64,000 nt of DNA, from positions 146,537 to 210,536 of the forward strand of contig NZ_JACJPI010000073.1 of assembly GCF_014695975.1 (NCBI RefSeq), written 5' to 3'. The notes under the pieces were generated by a model. That model was not told the origin of the DNA. It worked only from the letters and a program-made list of their open reading frames with translations, and did no database searches. The DNA comes from Leptolyngbya sp. FACHB-321. GTDB lineage: Bacteria > Cyanobacteriota > Cyanobacteriia > Leptolyngbyales > Leptolyngbyaceae. The position numbers and the translations under genes were made by a program. Below are positions 33,575 through 44,039 of this stretch, in pieces (the first letter of the stretch is position 1; each line of letters begins with the position of its first letter).

Positions 33575-35848
33575 TCAACGCACACTTTTACTCATGTAGT
33601 TGCCCCAAAGTTGGGCTGCTTCGCCGCTGCTGCCAGACGTAGGGGAATTGTTATCATTCCCTAACCAAACACCCGTGACCAAGCTACCGGGGATATAACC
33701 TACAAACCATAGGTCAACATTGTCATTAGTAGTGCCTGTTTTTCCGGCTTCGCCTTGCCCGATTGCCGCAGCGCGTCCCGTACCTCCACGCACGACACCT
33801 TGCATTAAACTGGTCATTGTCTCTGCAATGTCTGGGCTGAGAACGGGTTGTCTAAGCTGTGGATCTCGGTCGGCACTGTAGATAATGCGGCAGGTTTTGA
33901 CATCTTTCGGAATTTTACAGTCACCACCGTCCAGTATGCGTCGGATAGCACGGGGTGGGTTGCTAACGCCGCGATTGGCAAAGATGCTAAAGGCTCCTGT
34001 TAGCTCTAGCGGTGTCACTTCACTCTCGCCTAGTACCAGCCCAGGTGTGGCTTTGAGGGTAGAGCGGATACCCATGCGTTGAGCCGTGCGGATGGTGTTG
34101 TCTAGCCCTGCAGCTTGAGCTACTCGTAGCGCAATGACGTTCTCAGACTGTGCCAAGCCTGTAGATATATCGAGGCTACCGCCGCCAGTCCGACAGCCTG
34201 CAAACGATTGTCCCTGCCAGTCTAGCGGTGCACACGAGTAGGTGGTGCCAGGTGAAATGCCTTGCTCAAATGCTGTTGTATAGGCAAAGACTTTGAACGT
34301 AGAGCCAGGTTGCCGTAGTGCCTGGGAGGCTCGATTGAACTGGCTTTTTTTGTAGTCTACGCCGCCTACAAGCGCAAGTACTTCGCCGTTTTGAGAATCA
34401 ATGGTGACGATCGCCCCCTGCGAGAAGCCTGCGCTAGCCCCAGCATTATTGACCGCCTCTTGCAGACTGGCTTCGGCGCGGGACTGTAGTTTGAGATCAA
34501 GTCCCGTTTCAATGATGAAGTTGCCTTCTTCGGCAAGCTCTGAACCTAAAAGCTGCTGAAGTTCAGTAAACACATAGCTGTAGTAGTAGGGCGCAAGCAC
34601 ATTATCTAGCTGCGCTTTGGCTTTGGGGTTGACATCAACGCGCGATCGACGTGCCCGTTGGATTTCTTCAGCGCTGGCTAGATTTAGCTCTGCCATGCGC
34701 TGCAAGACACCATCGCGGAGTTCGATCGCCTTGTTGTAGTCGCGCACAGGGTTAAAGCTATTGGGTGCAGGCAGAATGCCCACTAGAGTCGCGGCTTCTG
34801 ATAACGTCAGGTCTTTGGCAGACTTACCCAGATAAAACTGCGCCGCATCTTCAAACCCATAAGCTTCGTTGCCCAGATAGACACGGTTGAGATAGGTCAG
34901 CATGAGAAAATCTTTGCTGTAAAACGTCTCCAGCTTTAGAGCAACTGCTGCTTCGCGCAGTTTGCGTCCGGCCGAATCCTGGGTGCCCACGTACTGCCGC
35001 AGCAGGCTACGAGCAAGCTGTTGGGTCAGCGTACTGCCGCCCTCACGAATTTCGCCGCCTCGCACGTTAGCGACCAATGCCCGCAGCGTGCCGATCGGGT
35101 CAACGCCAAAATGCCAGTAAAAACGGGAGTCTTCGGAGGCGATCGCCGCCTTCGCAAGGTATGGCGAAAAGTCTGACAGGTTCTTAAACTCGGTATGGGT
35201 ACGGTTTGTCACCGGACTAAGCGGCGTTTGCCCATCCCGCGCTAATACTACAAAGGGTCCCTGTACCGAATCAGGCAATGGCTGTACCGAAAATTTTTGC
35301 CACTCCAGCAGCACCCCTGCCACTGCAAGGGCTGTCACGCCACCAACGCCATACATCCAGTAGCGAACGGCTTGCACATACCAGGGTGGTGGATCAATAA
35401 ACTGAATGCGAACGGCAGCCGCTAGTTCTGGTGGACCGAGCGTATAAGCTGCTTTGTGTCGTAAGCGAGTCGATCGCACCCGTCGCTTGCCACGATAAAT
35501 GCCATTTGTAGAGTTTTCGTCTTTAAGAAAAAACGGCGGACGAAACAAGGTGCTCAAAAGGCTTTGCCGCTGGCTGTCTCGGTTAAGCGAGAGATGCACC
35601 TGGCTAACAACTGGATTCCGCACGACTATATCGCACGTTTTGGAGCTGCGCCCCAGCATATAGCGATCGCCTAGCAATGGATAGACCTCTGCCTGCTCGG
35701 CTCCTGCCTCCTGCACCCATAGTTCTGGCACCCGTGCGTTTGGCTTTAGCTTCAGCTTAGAAAAATTGATCTTTGCCTGAACAGTCTGCACTGCCTGGGT
35801 AATGGCACCGACAAGCGTTTGCGATCGACGAGGGGGCGGCGGGGTCAT
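33575..35848 (-). CDS. FHA-domain class A penicillin-binding protein
   Basis: A 757-residue bifunctional PBP1-type enzyme. Residues about 55-150 form an FHA domain (YMLGRSSKTCDIVVRN, VSQVHL, ENSTNGIY), placed before the single TM helix (about 165-188) and so in the cytosol. A GT51 transglycosylase follows (ASEDSRFYWHFGVDP, GGSTLTQQLARSLL), then a transpeptidase with PGSTFKVF (SxxK), SEN and GKTGTT. It polymerises and crosslinks peptidoglycan in the periplasm. The FHA domain suggests control by Thr phosphorylation through a Ser/Thr kinase. Arrangement and length are complete. Confidence 0.94.
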   Translation of the reverse strand: MTPPPPRRSQTLVGAITQAVQTVQAKINFSKLKLKPNARVPELWVQEAGAEQAEVYPLLGDRYMLGRSSKTCDIVVRNPVVSQVHLSLNRDSQRQSLLSTLFRPPFFLKDENSTNGIYRGKRRVRSTRLRHKAAYTLGPPELAAAVRIQFIDPPPWYVQAVRYWMYGVGGVTALAVAGVLLEWQKFSVQPLPDSVQGPFVVLARDGQTPLSPVTNRTHTEFKNLSDFSPYLAKAAIASEDSRFYWHFGVDPIGTLRALVANVRGGEIREGGSTLTQQLARSLLRQYVGTQDSAGRKLREAAVALKLETFYSKDFLMLTYLNRVYLGNEAYGFEDAAQFYLGKSAKDLTLSEAATLVGILPAPNSFNPVRDYNKAIELRDGVLQRMAELNLASAEEIQRARRSRVDVNPKAKAQLDNVLAPYYYSYVFTELQQLLGSELAEEGNFIIETGLDLKLQSRAEASLQEAVNNAGASAGFSQGAIVTIDSQNGEVLALVGGVDYKKSQFNRASQALRQPGSTFKVFAYTTAFEQGISPGTTYSCAPLDWQGQSFAGCRTGGGSLDISTGLAQSENVIALRVAQAAGLDNTIRTAQRMGIRSTLKATPGLVLGESEVTPLELTGAFSIFANRGVSNPPRAIRRILDGGDCKIPKDVKTCRIIYSADRDPQLRQPVLSPDIAETMTSLMQGVVRGGTGRAAAIGQGEAGKTGTTNDNVDLWFVGYIPGSLVTGVWLGNDNNSPTSGSSGEAAQLWGNYMSKSVR

Positions 35849-36067
35849 GAGGGTCTACAAGTAGAACTGCTGAGATCAGAATCACAACCGTATTTGCAAG
35901 TTCCGACCTACTTCAGACTCATTCTAGACAACCACCGCCATTTCTGAACTTTACTCATTGCCAGTTAAAGGGTTGGGCGATCGATTCAGTTGAGTCAGGC
36001 TAATACGCAAGGGAGAGATGCAGGGGAAGCCAGGCGAAGCCCTAATACCCTTCACTTCTTCACTCCC

Positions 36068-37996
36068 TCATCCCCCCACATGAATCCCCGGACGCTGTTC
36101 CGGATTAGGCTCTGCTCGACGAAGCACTTCACGCGTCACGACGGGAATATCGCCTTCACCAAAGAGGATGAAGCGCAGCAAATACTGGATGGGATTGCCC
36201 TCAATCCAGCCAAAGTAAGCGTGTGGGAGCTTGCCGGTTTGGTTGCGAAGCTCTAGCAGGATGGCGGCAATGGCATTCGGCACAGCCGCACTCTGAGCGC
36301 GCAAAATGCGGTATTTACCTACTTCTACCCCTACGACCTGGATCTTATCGATAAACTCAGACGCATCAGCGACTTGAATCTCAAGAAACAAAACGGGATC
36401 AGTTGGGGGAATCAGGTTGTCCTCACGGACTTCTCGTTCTTTTAAGTAATACTCCTCTACATCGCCTGTATGGAGCCGATTGGCAATTAAGCGGATGGTG
36501 CCCTGACTTTCTTCTGCAATGAATTGACGTGCTGTGGCATCAAATTCAATGTGCTCTGCTCGTAGCTCGGTCGATCGCCAAACTCGTGAGATGAGAGAGG
36601 TTGCCACGATCGCGCCGATAAAGAAGGCAGCAATTCTGATGCCCTCTGGGCGCTCGATAATATTAGTGACAGTGGTATAGAGAAACACGAGCGTAATGAG
36701 GCTAAAGGCAATCGTGCCCCGTTGCGATCGATGATGACGCGCTGCCAGAGCGACTGCAAAGGCACCAGAACTCATCAGCACTAGCACACCAGTGGCATAG
36801 GCTCCACCCTGCGCTTCTACGTTTGCCTTAAAGAGAATCGTGACTACAAAGGCAATGAGCGTATAGACCACTACTAAGGGTCGTGCTGCCAGTGTCCAAT
36901 TCGGAGCCATACCATAACGAGGCAGATAGCGCGGCACAATGTTGAGCAGCCCTGCCATAGCCGATGCCCCTGCAAACCAGAGAATGGCGATCGTGCTCAG
37001 ATCATAAATAGTACCGAAGGCATCACCCATATAGAAATGTGCCAGGTAGGCAAGGGCGCGTCCATTGGCTTTACCGCCTGCCTGAAATTCGGCAGTAGGA
37101 ATGAGTAGTGTCGTCACCAAACTGCTGGTCAGCAGAAAGAAGCTCATGATGACTGCTGCCGCCGTCAGCAGCTTGCGGGTATTGCGGATGCGCCCATGCG
37201 GAAACTCTTCAGTGTCAGTACTGCTTCCCTTGACTAACGGCATTACCACTACACCTGTCTCAAACCCAGACAGCCCCAGCGCTAACTTAGGAAAGAGCAA
37301 CAGCGCGACCCCCAGCATGGCAAACGGGTTTTGATGTCGGGTAAAGAGCGCAGTTTGCCAGTCTGCGATCGCCGATGGATGTTGCCAAATCTGGTATGCA
37401 CCCACACTAATGGTGATCAGGTTCAGCAGCAGGTAGATACTTACCAGGAAAACAGCAAGCCCGATCGCTTCGCGGAACCCCCTCAGAAACACTGCACCCA
37501 GCAGCGCGATCAAGACTAGGGTAATCGCGATCGCCTGGTCATGTAGAAAGTCTGGCACCAGCGGATTTTCAATAACGTGTGCTGTCGCATCTGCTGCCGA
37601 AAGGGTAATAGTGATAATAAAGTCGGTCGCGACGAAGCCCAGCAAACACAGCACAAACAGCTTGCCCTGCCACCAAGGGAGCAGATGTTCGAGCATGGCG
37701 ATCGATCCTTCACCATTAGGGCTTTTGGCAGCAATGCGCCGATAGATTGGCAAGGCACCAAATAACGTTAACAGCACCAAGATTAAAGTTGCTAGCGGCG
37801 AAAGCGCTCCTGCTGCCAGCGCCGCAATACCAGGCTGATAGCCCAGCGTCGAGAAATAATCGACACCCGTTAAACACATGACCTGCCACCAGGGATGCGT
37901 TGAGTGCGCTCCTCCCTTTTCGTGGCGGTTTTCTTGCAAGAACCAATTAATAAGCTGTTGGCGACGCTGTTCAATTGGATTAATCGATTGAGCCAT
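36068..37996 (-). CDS. APC-family amino acid/potassium-type permease
   Basis: A permease of about 642 residues. Twelve or so TM helices span residues about 50-450, starting with [25 protein letters not shown], a consensus of the APC superfamily's KUP-adjacent/amino acid group. A soluble C-terminal region of about 190 residues follows ([21 protein letters not shown]), likely regulatory. Substrate unknown. ATG 38011 is in frame, but GGGAG sits 9 bases before the ATG at 37996, which I prefer. The C terminus (PGIHVGG) is encoded by the pyrimidine-rich repeat-like spacer, so its last residues may be variable between strains. Confidence 0.87.
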   Translation of the reverse strand: MAQSINPIEQRRQQLINWFLQENRHEKGGAHSTHPWWQVMCLTGVDYFSTLGYQPGIAALAAGALSPLATLILVLLTLFGALPIYRRIAAKSPNGEGSIAMLEHLLPWWQGKLFVLCLLGFVATDFIITITLSAADATAHVIENPLVPDFLHDQAIAITLVLIALLGAVFLRGFREAIGLAVFLVSIYLLLNLITISVGAYQIWQHPSAIADWQTALFTRHQNPFAMLGVALLLFPKLALGLSGFETGVVVMPLVKGSSTDTEEFPHGRIRNTRKLLTAAAVIMSFFLLTSSLVTTLLIPTAEFQAGGKANGRALAYLAHFYMGDAFGTIYDLSTIAILWFAGASAMAGLLNIVPRYLPRYGMAPNWTLAARPLVVVYTLIAFVVTILFKANVEAQGGAYATGVLVLMSSGAFAVALAARHHRSQRGTIAFSLITLVFLYTTVTNIIERPEGIRIAAFFIGAIVATSLISRVWRSTELRAEHIEFDATARQFIAEESQGTIRLIANRLHTGDVEEYYLKEREVREDNLIPPTDPVLFLEIQVADASEFIDKIQVVGVEVGKYRILRAQSAAVPNAIAAILLELRNQTGKLPHAYFGWIEGNPIQYLLRFILFGEGDIPVVTREVLRRAEPNPEQRPGIHVGG

Positions 37997-38197
37997 CAAC
38001 ACTACTCCCATGCTGTGTCGCTACTGTTAGGTTATGGCAAGTTGCAGCAATGCTCAAAGTAAATTTCACTAAATCTATAGTCTGGTGAGCAGCGTTTCTG
38101 ATAGACGGGGAAGGGGGGAAGGCAATGTGATTTTGTTCCACCCCTCTACCCTTGATGCCAAACGCATTGTTAGACATCTTTCTCTTGATGAACCGAT

Positions 38198-38617
38198 ATG
38201 ACACGGAAGAGCTTCAGAATATTGCTAGTGCTCAGTTGGCTACTTGTAATTGCCGGGGTTGTAACCTCTTTCGCAACCGAGAACTCCCTCCCCCCCGAGT
38301 TGCAAAGTTACCTTGCAAGAATAGAAAACGCTCCGCTTGCGAACGGCGAAATTGTTCTAGTCGTCGTGGATATGACATTTATTGTTTTTGCTGCCGTGCT
38401 TACCGTCGGGCTTTTCCGTTTCAGGCGATGGGCATTGACCCTCCTGCCAGTGAGCTACGTCCTCGGATTTGTTCTCATACCCGTTAATGGGCCTTATGTT
38501 GAATCAGGGTGGGTGAGCATCCTGTTCTATTTGGGTAGCTTGGTGGACGGCATCATTTTGGCTCTCGTTTACTTCACTCCCTTGAGAGAATCCTTCGAGA
38601 CAAACGGTGCTGTCTAA
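38198..38617 (+). CDS. Cassette-borne four-TM membrane protein
   Basis: A 139-residue membrane protein with four predicted TM helices: about 8-26 (ILLVLSWLLVIAGVVTSFA), 50-73, 78-98 and 107-127. A short acidic extracytoplasmic loop (SLPPELQSYLARIENAPL) follows TM1. I recognise no domain of known function; proteins of this general kind are frequent among integron cassette hypotheticals. The gene fills its cassette and the stop codon overlaps the attC core, the usual cassette economy. Expression would depend on a promoter upstream of the cassette, and none was identified. Confidence 0.8.
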   Translation: MTRKSFRILLVLSWLLVIAGVVTSFATENSLPPELQSYLARIENAPLANGEIVLVVVDMTFIVFAAVLTVGLFRFRRWALTLLPVSYVLGFVLIPVNGPYVESGWVSILFYLGSLVDGIILALVYFTPLRESFETNGAV

Positions 38618-38699
38618 CCAACGGCAGGCGGCGGACGTGCAAATTAGCGGTCACCTCAAGATGAAATTGAATGCGCGTCGTTGATGACGGGCGTTAAGT
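38612..38699 (+). other. attC-like recombination site
   Basis: An 88-bp element starts with GTCTAAC (RYYYAAC core) and ends with GGGCGTTAAGT (GTTRRRY core). Inside, 38629-38640 (CGGCGGACGTGC) pairs with 38673-38683 (GCGCGTCGTTG) through seven Watson-Crick and four G-T pairs, with one unpaired A at 38635. Such extrahelical bases and paired inner boxes are what integron integrases recognise in folded attC. Core sites and pairing are seen; function is inferred. Confidence 0.68.
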
Positions 38700-39036
38700 G
38701 TTCATTCACTCTAAATGCCGCTTCAGGCGAATAATGAATAGATTTGCATTCACAAGGGATAGATCATTGGCAGCTTACGCTATAAACTTTAAATGGAAAG
38801 CGATAGGTATTGTTGCTCACTCTTTTCTGATCATTTCTTTCTACCTTATCTAGTAGAGTAAGTTGAAGGTTTTGCAACGCCCTTACACCGTCTTCGCCAC
38901 CCTTCTCCTAAGGAGAGGGAGCCATATTGTAGAATTAACCATTTGAACTACGCGCTGCTTCATTGCATCACTGAACCCGATCGCTTGCCCCTGTCCGCCT
39001 GCCCACACCCACGCCGTTATTAAACTAAGAGAAGTC
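38618..39036. other. Intergenic region between cassette gene and tkt
   Basis: About 420 bases. The first 80 are the attC-like element. The remainder is AT-rich with no gene recognised and presumably contains the tkt promoter. Confidence 0.6.
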
Positions 39037-41052
39037 ATGGCTGTCGCAACCACCCAAACCCTCGAACAACTTTGTATTAATTCCATTCGCTTTCTCGCGG
39101 TCGATGCCGTTGAAAAAGCCAAATCTGGTCATCCCGGCTTACCGATGGGTGCTGCGCCGATGGCATTCGTCCTTTGGGATCAGTTTCTGCGGTTTAATCC
39201 CAAGAATCCCAAATGGTTTAACCGCGATCGCTTTGTGCTGTCTGCGGGGCACGGCTGTATGTTGCAGTATGCTCTGCTGCATCTGACAGGCTACGACAGT
39301 GTGACGATCGACGACATTAAACAGTTCCGTCAGTGGGAGTCGAGAACACCCGGACACCCCGAAAACTTTGAGACGGCTGGCGTAGAAGTGACAACGGGTC
39401 CGCTAGGCCAGGGGATTGCAAACGCTGTTGGGTTAGCGATCGCCGAGGCTCATCTAGCAGCTAAGTTCAACCAGCCTGACCTGACTCTAGTTGATCACTA
39501 CACCTACGTCATTTTGGGCGATGGCTGCAACATGGAAGGCGTATCGGGTGAAGCCTGCTCTCTTGCAGGGCACTTAGGGCTAGGCAAGCTGATCGCGCTC
39601 TATGACGACAACCACATTTCGATCGACGGCTCCACCGACATTGCCTTTACCGAAGATGTCTCCAAGCGCTTTGAGGCATATGGTTGGCACGTCCTGCATG
39701 TTGAAGATGGCAACACGGATTTGGAAGGATTAGCAAAGGCGATCGCGGAAGCAAAAGCCGTGACCGACAAGCCCACCATGATCAAGGTGACAACCACGAT
39801 CGGCTACGGTTCTCCCAACAAGCAAGGCACCGCAGATGCGCACGGCTCGGTGCTTGGTCCCGATGAAATCCAACTCACTCGCGATAACCTGGGCTGGGAG
39901 TACGAACCCTTTGTTGTGCCCGATGATGCACTGGCACATCTTCGCAAAGCGATCGATCGTGGGGCTAGCCTCGAAGCCGAGTGGAATGAAACCTGGGCGC
40001 AGTACAAGACGAAATATGCCGAAAAAGCAGCGGCGTTCGATCGCCTTCTCAGCGGCAAGCTTCCCGACGGTTGGGAGAGCGTTTTGCCCACCTACAAGCC
40101 CGAAGACAAACAGCTTGCCACTCGCAAACACTCCGAAATCACCCTGAATGCGCTGGCGAAAGTGCTGCCGGAACTTATTGGCGGTTCCGCTGACCTCACC
40201 CACTCCAACCTCACCGAACTGAAAGGAACTGGCAACTTCCAGAAAGGGCAGTACGAAAACCGTAACGTTCACTTTGGCGTGCGCGAACACGGTATGGGAG
40301 CCATCTGTAACGGCATGGCGCTGCATGGGTCTGGGTTGATTCCCTATGGTGCGACCTTCCTTATCTTCACGGACTACATGCGGGGCGCGATTCGCCTGTC
40401 TGCACTGTCCCAAGCGGGCGTAATCTGGGTGATGACCCATGACTCGATTGCGCTGGGTGAAGATGGTCCTACCCACCAACCCGTAGAAACGATCGCCTCG
40501 CTGCGAGCCATTCCCGAACTCACGGTGCTACGTCCCGCTGATGGTACGGAAACTTCAGGAGCTTACAAAGTAGCGGTGCTAAATGCTAACCAGAACCGAT
40601 CGACGTTGATTGCGTTCTCACGTCAGGCAGTGCCGAATCTAGCCGGTTCCTCGATCGATGGTGTGGCAAAAGGAGCCTACGCAGTCATCGACTCTGATGG
40701 TACACCTGATGTCATTTTGATTGGTACAGGCGCTGAAGTCGGTCTGTGCGTCAAAGCGGCTGAACAACTCACCAGCGAAGGCAAAAAGGTTCGCGTCATT
40801 TCCATGCCATCCTGGGAACTCTTTGAAGCGCAAGATGCCGCCTACAAAGAATCCGTGTTACCTAAAGCCGTAACCAAGCGCCTGGTTGTAGAAGCAGGCA
40901 TCAGCATGGGCTGGCAGAAGTATGCTGGGGCTGAGGGCGATATTCTTGCAGTCGATCGCTTCGGTGTTTCGGCTCCTGGCGGCACGATTATGGAGAAGTT
41001 CGGCTTTACCGTTGAGAATGTGGTTGCGAAAGCAAAAGCATTGCTTGCGTAA
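39037..41052 (+). CDS. tkt: Transketolase
   Basis: A 671-residue transketolase, the thiamine-diphosphate enzyme moving two-carbon units in the Calvin-Benson cycle and pentose phosphate pathway. The N-terminal [15 protein letters not shown], the TPP/Mg motif [21 protein letters not shown]...DDN, the His-rich active-site [10 protein letters not shown] and the Pyr-domain [14 protein letters not shown] and [18 protein letters not shown] are all present. The ATG at 39037 gives the normal N terminus. Monocistronic, with a terminator 80 bases downstream. Confidence 0.97.
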   Translation: MAVATTQTLEQLCINSIRFLAVDAVEKAKSGHPGLPMGAAPMAFVLWDQFLRFNPKNPKWFNRDRFVLSAGHGCMLQYALLHLTGYDSVTIDDIKQFRQWESRTPGHPENFETAGVEVTTGPLGQGIANAVGLAIAEAHLAAKFNQPDLTLVDHYTYVILGDGCNMEGVSGEACSLAGHLGLGKLIALYDDNHISIDGSTDIAFTEDVSKRFEAYGWHVLHVEDGNTDLEGLAKAIAEAKAVTDKPTMIKVTTTIGYGSPNKQGTADAHGSVLGPDEIQLTRDNLGWEYEPFVVPDDALAHLRKAIDRGASLEAEWNETWAQYKTKYAEKAAAFDRLLSGKLPDGWESVLPTYKPEDKQLATRKHSEITLNALAKVLPELIGGSADLTHSNLTELKGTGNFQKGQYENRNVHFGVREHGMGAICNGMALHGSGLIPYGATFLIFTDYMRGAIRLSALSQAGVIWVMTHDSIALGEDGPTHQPVETIASLRAIPELTVLRPADGTETSGAYKVAVLNANQNRSTLIAFSRQAVPNLAGSSIDGVAKGAYAVIDSDGTPDVILIGTGAEVGLCVKAAEQLTSEGKKVRVISMPSWELFEAQDAAYKESVLPKAVTKRLVVEAGISMGWQKYAGAEGDILAVDRFGVSAPGGTIMEKFGFTVENVVAKAKALLA

Positions 41053-41129
41053 GTTGTTGGTTGTCAGTAGTTGGTGAGCCAACGCTTTCGCCATGAACGA
41101 TCGCCCAGAACCGCTCTAATGCCATGCCG

Positions 41130-41160
41130 AAGGCTCTCTGAAATTTCAGGGAGCCTTTTC
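41130..41160 (+). terminator. Terminator after tkt
   Basis: A 14-bp stem with one G-T pair (AAGGCTCTCTGAAA / TTTCAGGGAGCCTT, no loop beyond the inner bases) runs into TTTTC. It overlaps the stop codon of the convergent gene at 41146. Confidence 0.8.
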
Positions 41161-41820
41161 GGCTTGTGCAACTAGGCGATCGATAATTGGCAAAAAGCGC
41201 TGAGTTTGAGCCGCATAAGACCAGCCCACACCGTCTGGATCGCGAGTTTGAGTCCAGTCGCTTAAGAGCGGCAAGTGCTTTTTGCGACTGATAGTTTTTG
41301 CTGCCACGCCCAGCCGTTTGGCGAGTTCAGTTTGCGTTAGAGAGTTGGGCAGCGCTGCTACCCCGGTGTGGTCACCAGCGACAGTGTCAACTACTGGTAT
41401 AGAGGCAGATGGCGATCGAGACAATTGCAGTGATGAGAAGACGTACACTACATCACCGTGCTCTGTCACTTCAAAGCGGGCTGCAAACTCTTTGGCACGG
41501 CTATCCAGATAATGACGAGCCGCGATCGCGGTTATCTCTGCTGTCATCGCAAAATCAAGGAGTGTAATCTGTCCGTGATGCTCTTGCAGCAATTGGTAAA
41601 ACGTTGTGTGTAAGTGCTTTTGTCGTCGTCTCTCCACTTTGGAATGGCGCTGCCAAAGCCACCAACCAACCACCCCCGGCACCAGCACTCGCAGTACTGG
41701 CAGTAGTTTATGCAGAGCAATCGAAGCCAGTCCAACTAGACACAAGGCACCCACAAAAAAGGCGACATAGCGCACCAGACCACTTCTACTCATATCGTCT
41801 GGTTTAGCCAAACGTGCCAT
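41146..41820 (-). CDS. Membrane-anchored protein with winged-helix-like and HTH regions
   Basis: A 224-residue protein. Two hydrophobic helices lie at about residues 17-36 and 40-58 (LPVLRVLVPGVVGWWLW). A winged-helix-like domain follows (TTFYQLLQEHHGQITLLDFAMTAEI to FEVTEHGDVVYVFSS, about 70-130). After a linker there is a second helix-turn-helix (LTQTELAKRLGVAAKTISRKKHLP, about 160-185) and a C-terminal WSYAAQTQRFLPI. The layout suggests a membrane-tethered DNA- or protein-binding regulator. I know it only as a cyanobacterial hypothetical family. The ATG at 41820 follows a purine-rich ribosome site (GGAGAAAG). Confidence 0.78.
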   Translation of the reverse strand: MARLAKPDDMSRSGLVRYVAFFVGALCLVGLASIALHKLLPVLRVLVPGVVGWWLWQRHSKVERRRQKHLHTTFYQLLQEHHGQITLLDFAMTAEITAIAARHYLDSRAKEFAARFEVTEHGDVVYVFSSLQLSRSPSASIPVVDTVAGDHTGVAALPNSLTQTELAKRLGVAAKTISRKKHLPLLSDWTQTRDPDGVGWSYAAQTQRFLPIIDRLVAQAEKAP

Positions 41821-42698
41821 CTTTCTCCTCCAGTAATGAGGTTCTCTAATATACGAGTTGACCCCAACCTTAAAGCGCTTGGTAAGACAGCAAAATTGGG
41901 ATCAACCGCATACGTGATCGGTACTTAGCTACGGGCAAAAAGCAAATTAGTTTGACTCGCGAAAACAACCCCATTTTAGTACAAACGCACTGGAATGCAA
42001 TCACTTTTGCGATCGCCAGCAGGTGCGGTTCTCCCCAAGCAACGATGCTGTTCCAAGCCTAAGTAAGAGGGCAACTGTCATCCGTCCCTATCCCGCTAAG
42101 ACTGCTGTAGCGCTGAAATGAAGCAGTGTCCGACTCATCATCCGTGCCTTTTTGCTCTTTTTGCTCTGTGCCTCTGGTCGGCTGACAGTTCTCTGGCAGC
42201 ATTGCTTACACAGATCTCAAACTTTGCCCGATCAATGCCGTCCGTTCGCTGTAGTGTATGCATCCCTTAGCAAGCAATTGCAACACACAAAAAAGCCGTG
42301 GTGAGACGCTTCTGGGCTTTAAGCCGCATAATCCATAGTTTATTTGCTTAAGGTAAGCCACAATCGATAAGCAAAACTTTACCTTTCGCATAGCAACTCT
42401 GTATAGCGGCTCTAATTGATCTTTCAAGCCTATACAGCTAAAGTATTTTCAAGATAGATTTTTAGCTATTAGCTTCTTACTACGAATAGATTCTTATCTA
42501 TGGTAAAGGCTAATAGTTTGATGCCTCTTGCCAGGTAGAAATTCATCTTTTGTTATTAACCAAGCACTGGTAGCAGGTTCACGTGAAGGACTGATGGGTT
42601 CATTCAGCATGAACCTGAAAATTTTGTAAACGATATAACCCTGTTTGGACAGTGTGCCTTTTTGATTGCAGCCCCATCTTGGACTGTTAGGAGATTCT
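41821..42698. other. Long intergenic region upstream of cmpA
   Basis: About 880 bases with no supported gene. It has an 8-bp inverted repeat CTGTATAG / CTATACAG (42399-42406, 42430-42437) and the direct repeats described separately. It presumably carries the cmp promoter and control region. Confidence 0.65.
42454..42506 (+). promoter_or_regulatory. Direct repeats with a CmpR-like site upstream of cmpA
   Basis: A 16-mer is repeated with two mismatches, ATAGATTTTTAGCTAT at 42454-42469 and ATAGATTCTTATCTAT at 42486-42501. The second copy continues into TTATCTATGGTAA (42494-42506), which fits the TTA-N7-TAA pattern described for the LysR-type regulator CmpR. It lies about 190 bases before the cmpA ATG. 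Repeats are seen; the regulator is inferred from family knowledge. Confidence 0.45.
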
Positions 42699-44039
42699 AT
42701 GTCTGATTTTTCAAATGTTTCTCGTCGTCGGTTCATGACGATCGCCACGGCATCGGCTAGCGCAGTGTTTTTAAAAGGTTGTTTAGGTAATCCACCAGAA
42801 ACGACCCAATTTACTCCAATTGCCACTCCAGTTGCCGATTTAAAGCCGGAAATGATGCCGGAAGTCAAGACAATCAAACTAGGCTATATGCCTATTGTTG
42901 AAGCCGCGCCCTTAATTGTTGCAAAAGTGAAAGGGCTATTTGCCAAGTATGGGATGCCCGATGTTTCAATTGATAAGCAAGCAAACTGGGGTTCTGCACG
43001 CGATAACGTGAAGATCGGTTCTGCTGGTGGCGGTATCGACGGTGGGCAATGGCAGATGCCGATGCCGTATCTGATTTCAGAAGGCATCATTACCGACAAT
43101 ACAAAAGTGCCCATGTATGTGTTGGCGCAGTTGAATACCCAAGGCAATGGGATTGCGATCGGCAACAAACACTTGGGTAAGGGCTTATCCATTAAAATCA
43201 CGGAACAAGTCGCCTTCTTCAACAAACTGAAGTCAGAAGGCTCAAAATTCAAAGCGGCGTATACCTTTCCTAAATCTAACCAGGAATTTTGGCTGCGCTA
43301 TTGGCTGGCTGGAAATGGCATTGACCCCGATCAAGAGGTTGAGCTGTTGACAGTGCCCACCGCTCAAACCGTTGCTGATATGAAGCGGGGTGCAATGGAT
43401 GCCTTTAGTACAGGCGATCCTTGGCCACATCGGATTGTGGCAGATAAAATCGGTTTCATTCCAGTCCTCACCGCAGAACTTTGGAAGAATCATCCCGAAG
43501 AATACCTTGCCATTCGCAAAGACTGGGTAGACAAACATCCTAAGGCGACTAAAGCCATTCTCAAAGCGGTGATGGAAGCGCAGCAGTGGTGCGATAACTT
43601 CGACAACCGCAAGGAGCTAGCGAGCATTCTGGCTCAGCGCGAATACTTTGGTATGCCAGAGTCTGTGTTGCTAGAACCGCTGATGGGTAAATACAACCTG
43701 GGTGAGCGATCGATTGATGATAAATCGATGGCGGTACTGTACTGGAAGGACGAGAAAGGCAGTGTTTCTTACCCCTACCAGAGTCATGATTTGTGGTTCC
43801 TGACTGAAAGCGTGCGTTGGGGCTTTTTACCGAAGGATACGTTGGCTAAGGCAAACGATTTGATTAAACAGGTGAACCGTGAAGATCTTTGGCGGGAAGC
43901 TGCGAAGGAACTAGGAGTCGCTACGGCTGATATTCCCAAAAGTACCTCTCGTGGAGTTGAGACCTTCTTTGATGGCACTAAGTTTGACCCTGAGAACCCA
44001 CAAGCGTATTTGGATAGTTTGAAAATTAAGCGAGTTTAG
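42699..44039 (+). CDS. cmpA: Bicarbonate ABC transporter substrate-binding lipoprotein CmpA
   Basis: A 446-residue periplasmic binding protein anchored as a lipoprotein. The N terminus has [21 protein letters not shown], combining a twin-arginine-like start with a lipobox Cys near residue 28. The binding fold has [19 protein letters not shown] and ELLTVP..., ...[11 protein letters not shown]. The first motif matches CmpA as I recall it, whereas nitrate-binding NrtA reads GSASGGIDGAHILTPMP. That is why bicarbonate is preferred over nitrate. Under CO2 limitation it would feed the BCT1 transporter. First gene of the four-gene operon; GGAG precedes the ATG. Confidence 0.85.
   Translation: MSDFSNVSRRRFMTIATASASAVFLKGCLGNPPETTQFTPIATPVADLKPEMMPEVKTIKLGYMPIVEAAPLIVAKVKGLFAKYGMPDVSIDKQANWGSARDNVKIGSAGGGIDGGQWQMPMPYLISEGIITDNTKVPMYVLAQLNTQGNGIAIGNKHLGKGLSIKITEQVAFFNKLKSEGSKFKAAYTFPKSNQEFWLRYWLAGNGIDPDQEVELLTVPTAQTVADMKRGAMDAFSTGDPWPHRIVADKIGFIPVLTAELWKNHPEEYLAIRKDWVDKHPKATKAILKAVMEAQQWCDNFDNRKELASILAQREYFGMPESVLLEPLMGKYNLGERSIDDKSMAVLYWKDEKGSVSYPYQSHDLWFLTESVRWGFLPKDTLAKANDLIKQVNREDLWREAAKELGVATADIPKSTSRGVETFFDGTKFDPENPQAYLDSLKIKRV

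Larger units (their letters stand above)
38169..38699 (+). mobile_element. Single integron-type gene cassette
   Basis: A 524-bp unit (about 38170-38693) lies between two GTTRRRY core sites: GTTAGAC at 38169-38175 and GTTAAGT at 38693-38699. It holds one gene whose start codon is 22 bases after the left core and whose TAA stop is part of the attC-like element at the right end. The left core GTTAGACA is exactly complementary to TGTCTAAC (38611-38618), the first core of that element. This is expected if a circular cassette was opened at its own recombination point. No HIP1 octamer occurs inside it. No integrase, attI or second cassette is visible. Confidence 0.72.

Noticed and set aside
39730..40479. 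249-residue minus-strand frame inside tkt
   Set aside because: It is a shadow of the transketolase reading frame with no family features.
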